Source: Pseudomonadota bacterium
Lineage (GTDB): Bacteria; Pseudomonadota; Gammaproteobacteria; Xanthomonadales; Rhodanobacteraceae
Assembly: GCA_021815695.1 (NCBI GenBank)
Contig: JAKAZT010000002.1
Coordinates: 1 to 52,912 of the forward strand
Reading direction: 5' to 3'
Length of the DNA: 52,912 bases
The notes below the pieces were generated by a model. That model was given only the letters and a program-made list of their open reading frames with translations, had not been told where the DNA came from and made no database searches. Position numbers and translations under genes: made by a program. Shown here in pieces: positions 33,606 to 42,454 of the stretch (positions are counted from its first letter, which is position 1; the number at the start of each line of letters is the position of its first letter).

Positions 33606-34412
33606 ATGGAATTCGATTTTGCCGCGGTGCTGCTCGCCCTGACCGTGTTCACCGGCGTGATCTGGGCGGTGGATGCGCTGTTTTTCCGCAGGGCACGGGT
33701 GGCGCGCGCCGTCGCCGCCGGCGAGAAGCCGCACGAGCCGACCCTGGTCGACTATTCGCGCTCGCTGTTTCCGGTGATCCTGGCGGTGCTGATTTTCCGC
33801 TCGTTCATCGCCGAGCCCTTTCGCATTCCTTCGGGCTCGATGATGCCGACGCTGCGGGTGGGCGATTTCATCCTGGTCAACAAGTTCGCCTACGGTTTGC
33901 GCCTGCCGGCCTTCAACACCAAGATCCTCGACACCGGCGAGCCGCGGCGCGGCGACGTGGTGGTGTTCCGCTTTCCGCTCGACCCCAGGCAGGACTACAT
34001 CAAGCGCGTGATCGGCCTGCCGGGCGATACCGTGACGGTCCGCAACGAGCAGGTCTACATCAACGGCAAGCCGGTTCCGACCGCGCTGATCGGGCCCTAC
34101 GATGACGGCAGCGGCAAGGAAAGCGCACTGGTCGAGGCCAACGCCGGGCAGCTCTATCGCGAGGATCTCGGCCGCGTGAAGAACGACCTGATCGAAATGC
34201 CCGACCTCAGCCGCGCGCCGCAGGGCAGCTGGAAGGTGCCGCCCCACTGCTACTTCGCGATGGGCGACAATCGGGACAACAGCTACGACAGCCGCTTCTG
34301 GGGCTGCGTGCCGGAGCAGAATCTGGTCGGGCGCGCATTCTTCATCTGGTTCAGCTGGCGCGGCGAGTCGCGCGGCATCGATTTCAAGCGCATCGGCACC
34401 ATCATCCATTGA
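33606..34412 (+). CDS. lepB: Signal peptidase I
   Basis: RIPSGSMMPTLRVGDFILVNKF catalytic Ser; DYIKRVIGLPGD catalytic Lys; FAMGDNRDNSYDSRFWG. Confidence 0.96.
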   Translation: MEFDFAAVLLALTVFTGVIWAVDALFFRRARVARAVAAGEKPHEPTLVDYSRSLFPVILAVLIFRSFIAEPFRIPSGSMMPTLRVGDFILVNKFAYGLRLPAFNTKILDTGEPRRGDVVVFRFPLDPRQDYIKRVIGLPGDTVTVRNEQVYINGKPVPTALIGPYDDGSGKESALVEANAGQLYREDLGRVKNDLIEMPDLSRAPQGSWKVPPHCYFAMGDNRDNSYDSRFWGCVPEQNLVGRAFFIWFSWRGESRGIDFKRIGTIIH

Positions 34413-34443
34413 CTTTCCGCGCGGGCGGGCACGAGGGGGCGGC

Positions 34444-34830
34444 ATGAAAACGAGGCAGTCGGGCATCACCCTGCTGGGGTTCCTGTTCATCCTGATCATC
34501 TTCGGTTTCTTCGCCTTCATGGCGATGAAGCTGGTGCCGGCCTATGCCGAGTACATGGGCGTGGTCAAGACCCTGAAGGAAGTCGCGGCCGAACCCGGTG
34601 TGGTCAACAAGCCGCTCGACCAGATCAAGCGCGACATGTCCTTCAAGGGCGACTTCCAGTACGTCGACAGCAGCACGCTCAACAACGCGCGTATCCGCAT
34701 CCTGACCGGCAACGGGACGCCGCAGCTGTCGATCCAGTATGAGCGCGACATCCCGTTCATCTACAACATCGACTTCCTGCTGCACTTCGAGAAGACGGTG
34801 CCGATGAACGCGCAGTCCACCGGCGGCTGA
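34444..34830 (+). CDS. DUF4845 membrane-anchored protein
   Basis: MKTRQSGITLLGFLFILIIFGFFAFMAMKLVPAYAEYMGVVKTL; position between lepB and rnc. Confidence 0.85.
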   Translation: MKTRQSGITLLGFLFILIIFGFFAFMAMKLVPAYAEYMGVVKTLKEVAAEPGVVNKPLDQIKRDMSFKGDFQYVDSSTLNNARIRILTGNGTPQLSIQYERDIPFIYNIDFLLHFEKTVPMNAQSTGG

Positions 34831-34834
34831 AGGC

Positions 34835-35488
34835 GTGCGGCTCGATTACGCTTTTCGCGATCCGCAGCTGGCCACGCTGGCGTTGACCCACCGCAGCGTC
34901 GGCCGGCCCAACAACGAGCGTCTGGAGTTTCTCGGCGATGCGCTGCTCAACATGCTCGTCGCCGAGCTGCTGTTCGAGCTGCATCCGCGTGCCGACGAGG
35001 GCGAGTTGTCGCGGTTGCGCGCGCAGCTGGTCAATGGCATCGCTCTGGCCGACGTCGCGCGCGCGCTCGAGATCGGCGGCGGACTGCGGCTGGGTTCCGG
35101 CGAACTGAAAAGCGGCGGATTCCGTCGCGACTCCATCCTTGCCGACGCTTTCGAGGCGCTGCTGGCCGCGGTCTACCTCGACGGCGGCTTCGACGCCTGT
35201 CGCGACGTCGTGCGCGGCCTGTTCACGGCGCGCGCCGCGGCGCTGCCGCGGCCGGAGAAGGATCCCAAGACGCGGCTGCAGGAACTGCTGCAGGCACGCG
35301 GCCAGCCGCTGCCGCGCTACGAGCTGAGTGCCGCCCATGGCGAGGAGCATGCGCGCGTATTCGCGGTGACCTGCGTGATCGAAGCGCCCCCGGCCCGCTT
35401 CGCCGGCAGCGGCAGCAGCCGGCGTGCCGCCGAACAGGACGCGGCCCAGATGGCGCTGGCCGCACTCGCGGCGCAGGACGCCGCATGA
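34835..35488 (+). CDS. rnc: Ribonuclease III
   Basis: GTG start; THRSVGRPNNERLEFLGDALLNMLVAELLF; dsRBD; overlap with era. Confidence 0.97.
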   Translation: MRLDYAFRDPQLATLALTHRSVGRPNNERLEFLGDALLNMLVAELLFELHPRADEGELSRLRAQLVNGIALADVARALEIGGGLRLGSGELKSGGFRRDSILADAFEALLAAVYLDGGFDACRDVVRGLFTARAAALPRPEKDPKTRLQELLQARGQPLPRYELSAAHGEEHARVFAVTCVIEAPPARFAGSGSSRRAAEQDAAQMALAALAAQDAA

Positions 35489-36384
35489 GCGACGCCAGCC
35501 TGCGCTGCGGCTTTGCCGCCCTGGTCGGCCGCCCCAACGTCGGCAAGTCCACCCTGCTCAACGCGCTGGTCGGTGCGCACCTGAGCATCGTCAGCCCCAA
35601 GCCGCAGACCACCCGGCACCGCATTCTCGGCATCGCCACGCGCCCGGCGGGGCAGATCCTCTACGTCGACACGCCCGGTCTGCATCGCGGTGCGCGGCGC
35701 GCGCTCAATCACAGTCTCAACCGTGCCGCGCATGCCGCGATCGCCGAGGTCGACGTGGCGCTCCAGGTGGTCGAAGCCGGCCACTGGACCGACGAGGACA
35801 GCAGCGTGCACGCGATGCTGGCCGAGCACGCCCGCCCGCGGATGCTGGTGGTCAACAAGATCGACCGGCAAAAGGACAAGCGCGCGCTGCTGCCTTACGT
35901 CGCCGGGGTGATCGAACGGCATCCGTTCAACGCCGTGTTCTACGTCTCCGCGCTGCGCAACGAGGGTCTGGCCGAGCTCGAACTCGCGATTCTCGAACGC
36001 CTGCCCGTGCGCGAACCGCTGTATGCCGAGGACGAACTGACCGACCGCAGCGAGCGTTTCCTCGCCGCCGAGCTGGTGCGCGAACAGCTGATGCTGCGGC
36101 TGGCGCAGGAGCTGCCCTACGCGACCACGGTCGAGATCGAGCAGTTCGTCGAACGCGAGGATGGCATGGCCGAGATCCACGCGGCGATCTGGGTCGAGCG
36201 CGAAGGCCAGAAGGCGATCGTGATCGGCGAGGGCGGAGCCATGCTCAAAGCCGTCGGCAGCGCCGCGCGACGCGGGATGGAGCGGCTGTTCGCGCGCCGT
36301 GTCCATCTGCGTCTGTGGGTCAAGGTCCGCGCAGGCTGGTCGGATGACGCCAGCGCGTTGCGCCGCCTCGGCCTGACCGACTAG
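35485..36384 (+). CDS. era: GTPase Era
   Basis: ALVGRPNVGKSTLLNALVGAHLSIVSPKPQTTRHRILG; KH-domain C-terminus. Confidence 0.97.
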   Translation: MSDASLRCGFAALVGRPNVGKSTLLNALVGAHLSIVSPKPQTTRHRILGIATRPAGQILYVDTPGLHRGARRALNHSLNRAAHAAIAEVDVALQVVEAGHWTDEDSSVHAMLAEHARPRMLVVNKIDRQKDKRALLPYVAGVIERHPFNAVFYVSALRNEGLAELELAILERLPVREPLYAEDELTDRSERFLAAELVREQLMLRLAQELPYATTVEIEQFVEREDGMAEIHAAIWVEREGQKAIVIGEGGAMLKAVGSAARRGMERLFARRVHLRLWVKVRAGWSDDASALRRLGLTD

Positions 36385-36395
36385 CGCGCGCCGGC

Positions 36396-37106
36396 GTGCG
36401 CGTCCGGCAGCAGCCCGCCTACGTCCTGCATGCGCGCCCGTGGCGCGAAACCTCGCTGCTGCTGGAGTGCCTGACGCGCGAGCATGGCCGCATCGGCCTG
36501 GTCGCGCGCGGCGTGCGCGGCGCGCGATCCCGCGGCGGCGGTCGTGCGGCACTGGAACCGTTTCATCTGCTGGCGCTGGATTTCCTGCTGCGTGGCGAGC
36601 TGGGCACCCTGACCGCGGTCGAGGCCGGCGTTCCGTTGCCGTTGGCGGGCGACGCCCTGCTCGCCGGCCTGTATCTCAACGAGCTGACGGTGCGTCTCAG
36701 TGGTCGCCAGGATCCGCATCCTGCGCTGTTTGCCGCCTATGGCGAGGCCCTGGTACGGCTGAGCGCCGGCGCCACTCTGGGCTGGACGCTGCGCCGCTTC
36801 GAGCGCGACCTGCTGGGCACGCTGGGTTATGCCCCGCAACTGGAGCGCGAGGTCGACGATGGCGCGCCGGTGCTGCCGGAGGCGACCTACGTCTATCTCC
36901 CCGAGCACGGCCCGCAGCGCTGGCACGGCCAGCCTGGCGTGCGCGTTTCCGGCGCCGCGCTGCTGGCGCTGGCGAGCGACCGCGAGCCGGACGCCGCGGC
37001 GCAGGCCGAACTGCGGCGACTGTTGCGCAGCCTGATCGGCGCGGTGCTGGGTGGCAGCGAGTTGCGCAGCCGGCGCGTGCTGGGGGATGCCCTCAGGGGA
37101 CGTTGA
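36396..37106 (+). CDS. recO: DNA repair protein RecO
   Basis: GTG start; AYVLHARPWRETSLLLECLTREHGRIGLVARGVRG. Confidence 0.95.
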   Translation: MRVRQQPAYVLHARPWRETSLLLECLTREHGRIGLVARGVRGARSRGGGRAALEPFHLLALDFLLRGELGTLTAVEAGVPLPLAGDALLAGLYLNELTVRLSGRQDPHPALFAAYGEALVRLSAGATLGWTLRRFERDLLGTLGYAPQLEREVDDGAPVLPEATYVYLPEHGPQRWHGQPGVRVSGAALLALASDREPDAAAQAELRRLLRSLIGAVLGGSELRSRRVLGDALRGR

Positions 37107-37839
37107 CCGCCGTGCTGCCGGCGTTGCCCAGCGCGCTGCGGGTAGCAGCGAGCAGTGCGCCGAAACGCGTCGCCGCCGGCGACGTGCCGGCATGGCGCTG
37201 CCGCAAGTCGCGCTCCAGCGCGGCAGCGGCGGCCGCCAGCGTCGGCGCGCCGCAGAATCCGCACGCCGCCTGCAGGCGGTGCAGCGGCTCGACCAGGCTG
37301 GCGGGATCGTGGTGCAGTCGGTGCTCGAAATCGCCTGCCAGCTCCGTCAGCTCCGCGGCCAGCAGTCCGCGCAGTGCGTTCATGCTGTCGCGGCTGCGCC
37401 CCAGTGCCTGCAACGCGGCGGTGTCATCGAGCAGGGCATGGCCGAGGCGCAGGCGCTGCGCCTGGACCAGCGCCTCGAGCGTGGCCAGCGTGACCGGCTT
37501 CGGCACGATGCCGGCGAAACCGGCCGCGAGCAGGGTGCGCCGCTGCGAAAAATCCAGTGCCGCGCTGCTGGCCAGCGCGACGCTGTCGCGGGAGACGGCC
37601 TGCGCGTCGGCGCGCAGCGCATGCAGCAGATCGGCGCCGCCGATTGCGGGCAGGCGCACGTCGAGCAGCAGCAGGTCGTAAGGTCGCGTGCGTGCCAGCC
37701 GCAGCGCCTCGTCGCCGCGATCGCAAGTGTCCACGACGCAGCCGAGGGCGGCGAGCGCTGCGGCGAAAAAACGCTGACTGACCGCATCATCCTCGGCCAG
37801 CAGCACGTGCAGGAGCGTGTCGGGAGCGCCGTCGTTCAT
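37093..37839 (-). CDS. Response regulator with receiver domain plus C-terminal HPt-like domain
   Basis: HVLLAEDDAVSQRF, LLLLDVRLP, VPKPVT receiver residues; LHRLQAACGFCGAPTLAAAAAALE resembles HPt (AHRLKGAAGFVGA). Confidence 0.8.
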   Translation of the reverse strand: MNDGAPDTLLHVLLAEDDAVSQRFFAAALAALGCVVDTCDRGDEALRLARTRPYDLLLLDVRLPAIGGADLLHALRADAQAVSRDSVALASSAALDFSQRRTLLAAGFAGIVPKPVTLATLEALVQAQRLRLGHALLDDTAALQALGRSRDSMNALRGLLAAELTELAGDFEHRLHHDPASLVEPLHRLQAACGFCGAPTLAAAAAALERDLRQRHAGTSPAATRFGALLAATRSALGNAGSTAVNVP

Positions 37840-37886
37840 GCCCCGTTCCCCTGGCGGAGCCGTTCCTTCTGTCAGAATCCCCAATC

Positions 37887-39920
37887 ATGAGGCCGTCCGC
37901 AAGGGTGCATGTCCGGCTGCTCGCGATCGCGCTGGCGCTCGTGGCGGGGTCCGCGCAGGCCGCGCTTCGTGCCAGCGCGACACGCATCGCCGGCAGCGGT
38001 TTCGTGCTGCAGCAGGTGACGTTGACACTGGCTCCGGCGTCGGCGCCGGCCGGCGCCCTGACGCTGCACCTGGCGACCGCTCATGCCGATGTGCCGGCGC
38101 TGGGCTGGCACGATGTCGCCCTGACGCTGGACGGCAGCCTGCTGCGTGGCGTCGACGGACGCTGGCATCTGGATGGACCGCTGCAGGTCCGCGGCGCACC
38201 GGGCGGCGCCCTTGCCGCGGCGCAGCTGGGCCTGCTGCTCGATCCGGCCGAGGACACGCTCGAGGCCGTGATCGACCAGCGCGGCGTGCGCCTGGCCGCC
38301 GCGGTGCCGCTGGACACGCCGACCCACGTCGAGCTGCGCATGGTCGGGTTGCCGCTGGGCTGGCTGCAGGGCGCGCTGGCGCAGGCGTGGCGGGGCGCCA
38401 GCGTGACCGCCGGCACTCTCGACGGCACGCTGGCGGTGGATCTCGATCCGGCACGCACGCGCGTGTCGGGGCGCCTCAGCCTCGCCGGGTTCGGGTTCTC
38501 CGCCGCGCAGGGCGCGACCGCCGCGCAGCAGTTCGGTGCGCGCGGCGATATCAGCTTCGAGCGGGCCGCCAGCGGCAGCCGTTTCAGTTTTGACGGCACG
38601 TTGCGCGGCGGGCAACTGCTGGCCGGGCGCCTTTACGTCGCCCTTCCGACCCGCGATGCCGAGCTGCATCTCAGCGCTGCGCGCGCGGCCGACGGCGCGC
38701 TGAGCGTGCCGCGGCTGCGATACGACGACGTCGACGGACTGCAGGTGGACGCCGCGCTGAGCACCAATGCCGCGGGCACGCTGACCGCGCTGCGGGTCGA
38801 CCGTTTCGACGCGCGCCTGCCGCAGGCGCTGCAGCGCTACGGCCAGGGCCTGCTGGGCGCGATCGGCTATCCCAAACTGGAGGCGGTCGGGCGCGTGCAG
38901 GGCCAGCTCGCCTATGCGCAGGGAGCATTGACTCGCCTGCAGCTCAATTTCGATCGTGTCGACATCGCTGACGGCGGCAACCGCTTCGCGGTCGCCGGAC
39001 TGAACGGAGGCGTGGACTGGCGGCAGGGCGCCGTGGCGCCTGCAACCACGCTGATGTGGAGCGCTGCCAGCCTGTATCGCGTGCCGCTGGGCGCGGCGAC
39101 CCTGCGCTGGCGTGCCGACGGCACGGCCCTGGCGCTGAGCGCACCGGCATCGATCCCGCTGCTGGGTGGCAATCTGCTGCTGCAGCATCTGGCGCTGGAT
39201 CCGGGTGCCAGCAAAGGATCCCGGCTGGTGGCGTCGCTGGCGCTCGCCGGGGTCGATCTCGGCCAGCTTTCGGGCGCGCTGGGCTGGCCGGCCTTTCGCG
39301 GCACGCTGGGCGGTGCGCTGCCCGACCTGCGCGTGGGCCAGGGACGCATCGCGCTCGACGGCGGACTCAGCCTCAACGTGTTCGGCGGCTTCGTCGACGT
39401 CACCCGGCTGGCGCTGGCGCACCCGTTCGGACCCGCGCCCGAACTCGCCGCCGATCTCAGCCTGAAGGGCATCGATCTGGCGCCGCTGACCGGCGTGTTC
39501 GACTTCGGTCAGATCACCGGTGCGCTGGACGGATCCATTCGCGGACTGCGGCTGGTGAACTGGAAGCCGGTGGCGTTCGATGCGACCTTGCGCGCCGATC
39601 ATGGCGGTCGCATCAGCCAGCGCGCGGTCAAGAACCTCACCGAAGTCGGCGGCGGCGGCCTCGCCGGCGGGCTGCAGGCCGCCGTGCTCGGCATCTTCAG
39701 CAGCTTTCCCTACAGTCGCATCGGTCTCAGCTGCACGCTGGCCGGCGACGTCTGTACGATGGGCGGCGTCGCGCCGGCCGATGGCGGCGGCTATACCATC
39801 GTCGAAGGCGGCGGGCTGCCTTACATCAAGGTGATCGGTCATCAGACGCGGGTGGACTGGCCGACACTGTTGTCCCGGTTGAAGGCCGCCACTTCCGGCC
39901 AGGCCCCGGTGATCCGCTGA
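37887..39920 (+). CDS. YdbH-like (AsmA/intermembrane lipid transport-type) exported protein
   Basis: Signal peptide; C-terminal GQITGALDGSIRGLRLVNWKPVAFDATLRAD...RISQRAVKNLTEVGGGG pattern; adjacent ydbL-like gene. Confidence 0.8.
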   Translation: MRPSARVHVRLLAIALALVAGSAQAALRASATRIAGSGFVLQQVTLTLAPASAPAGALTLHLATAHADVPALGWHDVALTLDGSLLRGVDGRWHLDGPLQVRGAPGGALAAAQLGLLLDPAEDTLEAVIDQRGVRLAAAVPLDTPTHVELRMVGLPLGWLQGALAQAWRGASVTAGTLDGTLAVDLDPARTRVSGRLSLAGFGFSAAQGATAAQQFGARGDISFERAASGSRFSFDGTLRGGQLLAGRLYVALPTRDAELHLSAARAADGALSVPRLRYDDVDGLQVDAALSTNAAGTLTALRVDRFDARLPQALQRYGQGLLGAIGYPKLEAVGRVQGQLAYAQGALTRLQLNFDRVDIADGGNRFAVAGLNGGVDWRQGAVAPATTLMWSAASLYRVPLGAATLRWRADGTALALSAPASIPLLGGNLLLQHLALDPGASKGSRLVASLALAGVDLGQLSGALGWPAFRGTLGGALPDLRVGQGRIALDGGLSLNVFGGFVDVTRLALAHPFGPAPELAADLSLKGIDLAPLTGVFDFGQITGALDGSIRGLRLVNWKPVAFDATLRADHGGRISQRAVKNLTEVGGGGLAGGLQAAVLGIFSSFPYSRIGLSCTLAGDVCTMGGVAPADGGGYTIVEGGGLPYIKVIGHQTRVDWPTLLSRLKAATSGQAPVIR

Positions 39921-39946
39921 GCCCGTCATTTCACAAGGAGATTCGC

Positions 39947-40555
39947 ATGCGTATCCGCGCTCCAATCGTGCTCACCGGCCTGCTCGCCGTGCTGGCGACG
40001 GGTTGCGTCACCATCAATGTCTACTTTCCCGCTGCCGCGGCGCAGAAGGCGGCGCAGCAGATCGTCCAGGACGTGATCGGACCGGCTCCGTCGGCTTCGG
40101 CCCCGACCCCGGCGCCGGCCGCCAGTGCGGCTCCCGCCAAGTCCGGTGGCGGCATGGCCGCCGTGCTCGATCTGCTGATCCCGGCCGCGCAGGCCGCCGC
40201 GCCCGACATGGACATCAGTACGCCCGAGATCCAGTCCATCCGCGCCAGCATGCACAGCGAGTTCGAAAGTCAGGTCGAGCCGCTGCTGACATCGGGCGCG
40301 GTCGGCTTCACCGCCAATGGCAACATCGCCGTGCGCGACCTCTCCGCGGTGCCGCTGGCGCAGCGTCCGCAGGTCAGCCAGATCGTCGCCAGCGCCAACG
40401 ACCAGCGGGCGCGACTGTACGCCGCGATCGCGAATGCCAACGGCCACCCGGAGTGGGAAGCACGCATCCGTGCCGTGTTCGCGCAGACCTGGATTCAGGA
40501 AGCGCGACCCGGCTGGTATTATCAGGACAGTTCCGGCGCGTGGAAGAAGAAGTAG
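39947..40555 (+). CDS. Lipoprotein with C-terminal YdbL-like (DUF1318) domain
   Basis: Lipobox LATGC-VTINVYFPAAAAQKAAQQIVQDVIG; C-terminal VGFTANGNIAVRDL...RARLYAAIANANG...EARPGWYYQDSSGAWKKK; aaggag RBS. Confidence 0.8.
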   Translation: MRIRAPIVLTGLLAVLATGCVTINVYFPAAAAQKAAQQIVQDVIGPAPSASAPTPAPAASAAPAKSGGGMAAVLDLLIPAAQAAAPDMDISTPEIQSIRASMHSEFESQVEPLLTSGAVGFTANGNIAVRDLSAVPLAQRPQVSQIVASANDQRARLYAAIANANGHPEWEARIRAVFAQTWIQEARPGWYYQDSSGAWKKK

Positions 40556-40614
40556 TCCGCAATCCCCTCGACCCCAGCCAGCCCGGGCCGCAAGCCCGGG
40601 CTTCGTTTCTGCGC

Positions 40615-41913
40615 ATGACCGCGACCGAAGTTTCCATCGACGATCTCAGCCACGACGGTCGCGGCGTTGCCCGCCTCGACGGCAAGGCGCTGTTCGTCAC
40701 CGGGGCCCTGCCCGGCGAGCGCGTGCGCGTGCGCATCACCCGCCGGCACCGGCATTACGACGAGGCGGCGGTGGTCGAACTGCTGACTGCGTCATCGGAC
40801 CGCGTCGTGCCGCGCTGCGCGCATTACGACATCTGCGCCGGCTGCAGTCTGCAGCATCTGGCGCCGGCGGCGCAGATTGCCGCCAAGCAGCGGGTGCTCG
40901 CCGAGAACCTCGAGCGCATCGGCAGGCTGCAGCCCCGGCGCTGGCTGCCGGCGCTGACGGCCGAACCCTGGGGTTACCGGCGCAAGGGCCGGCTGTCGGT
41001 GCGCTGGGTCGAGAAGAAGGGCCGCGTGCTGGTGGGCTTTCGCGAGGCCAACCCGCAGTTCGTCGCCGACCTGCGCCGCTGCGAGGTGCTGGATCCGGCG
41101 CTGGGGCCGCAACTGGGCGCGCTGGGCGAGCTGCTGGGTACGCTGGATGCCGCACGCAGCATTCCGCAGATCGAGTTTGCCGCCGGTGATGCGGCGCTGG
41201 TACTGGTGCTGCGTCATCTGCAGCCGCTGTCGGTCGCGGATCGCGCGCGTCTCGCCGGCCTGGCCCGCGAGCACGGCTGGGCGATCTGGCTGCAGCCCGG
41301 CGGCATCGACAGCGTCCATCCGCTGGAGGCCGCCGATGCGGTGGAACTGAGTTACACGCTGCCCGCCAGCGGCACCTCGCTGGCATTCCGGCCGCTGGAC
41401 TTCATCCAGGTCAATGCCGCGATCAACCGGGCGATGGTCGATCGCGCGCTGGAGCTCCTCGATCCGCAACCGCACCAGCGCGTGCTCGACCTGTTCGCCG
41501 GGTTGGGCAACTTCACCCTGCCGATCGCGCGCCGGGTGGCGACCGTCACCGGCATCGAGGGCGAAGCCGGCCTGGTGCAGCGGGCGGTCGAAAACGCCAC
41601 GCGCAACGGTATCGACAACGCGCGCTTTTTCAGTGCCGACCTGTTCGCCGACCAGCGCGGCGCGATGTGGGCGCGCGAACCCTGGGACGCGCTGCTGCTC
41701 GACCCCCCGCGTGCCGGCGCGCAGCAGTTGCTGGAGTACCTTCCGCAGGCGTCGACGCGACGCGTGGTCTACGTGTCCTGCCATCCCGGCTCGCTGGCGC
41801 GCGACGCCGCCACGCTGGCACGGCGCGGATTCACCCTGGATGCGGCCGGCGTGATGGACATGTTTCCGCATACCGCGCATGTCGAGTCGATCGCGCTGTT
41901 CGAGCGCGCATGA
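40615..41913 (+). CDS. rlmD: 23S rRNA (uracil(1939)-C(5))-methyltransferase RlmD
   Basis: TRAM domain; CAHYDICAGCSLQHL Fe-S cysteines; DLFAGLGNFTLPIAR; YVSCHPGSLARD. Confidence 0.95.
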   Translation: MTATEVSIDDLSHDGRGVARLDGKALFVTGALPGERVRVRITRRHRHYDEAAVVELLTASSDRVVPRCAHYDICAGCSLQHLAPAAQIAAKQRVLAENLERIGRLQPRRWLPALTAEPWGYRRKGRLSVRWVEKKGRVLVGFREANPQFVADLRRCEVLDPALGPQLGALGELLGTLDAARSIPQIEFAAGDAALVLVLRHLQPLSVADRARLAGLAREHGWAIWLQPGGIDSVHPLEAADAVELSYTLPASGTSLAFRPLDFIQVNAAINRAMVDRALELLDPQPHQRVLDLFAGLGNFTLPIARRVATVTGIEGEAGLVQRAVENATRNGIDNARFFSADLFADQRGAMWAREPWDALLLDPPRAGAQQLLEYLPQASTRRVVYVSCHPGSLARDAATLARRGFTLDAAGVMDMFPHTAHVESIALFERA

Positions 41914-41941
41914 CCACCGTCACGTACCGGCGGGGCGACTG

Positions 41942-42454
41942 ATGGCCATCGAGATCGAACGCAAGTTCCTGCTGCGCGACGCCCGCTGGCGCACGCAGAT
42001 CGTGCGCAGCCGCCGTTTCGTGCAGGGGTATCTGGTCGGCGCTGCCGCGCCTGCGCCGGGCGCGGCGCGCGCCTCGGTGCGCGTGCGCGTCGCCGAGGCG
42101 GATGCCTGGCTCAACATCAAGTCGGCACGCACGACGATCGAGCGCGAGGAGTTCGAGTACCCGATTCCGCGTGCGGACGCCGAGCGGATGCTCACGCGAC
42201 TGTGCGGCCCGATCGTCGAGAAGATCCGCCACGACGTGCCGGTCGACGGCTTCGTGTTCGAGGTGGACGAGTTTCTCGGCGCCAACGCCGGACTGGTTGT
42301 CGCCGAGATCGAGCTGCCGGCGACGGACGCGGCATTTCCGCAGCCCGCCTGGCTGGGCCGCGAGGTCAGTCGTGATGCGCGTTATCTGAACGTGCAGCTG
42401 GCGGAATATCCTTATTCGACATGGGACCTCGCGCAGAGGCAGGAGGAGATCTGA
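41942..42454 (+). CDS. CYTH domain protein (inorganic triphosphatase/class IV adenylate cyclase superfamily)
   Basis: MAIEIERKFLLRD; VRVRVAEADAWLNIKSART; FEVDEFLGANAGLVVAEIELP. Confidence 0.92.
   Translation: MAIEIERKFLLRDARWRTQIVRSRRFVQGYLVGAAAPAPGAARASVRVRVAEADAWLNIKSARTTIEREEFEYPIPRADAERMLTRLCGPIVEKIRHDVPVDGFVFEVDEFLGANAGLVVAEIELPATDAAFPQPAWLGREVSRDARYLNVQLAEYPYSTWDLAQRQEEI

Noticed and set aside
37872-39965. 697-aa ORF antisense to ydbH-like gene
   Set aside because: Shadow ORF; the plus-strand product has signal peptide and family pattern.
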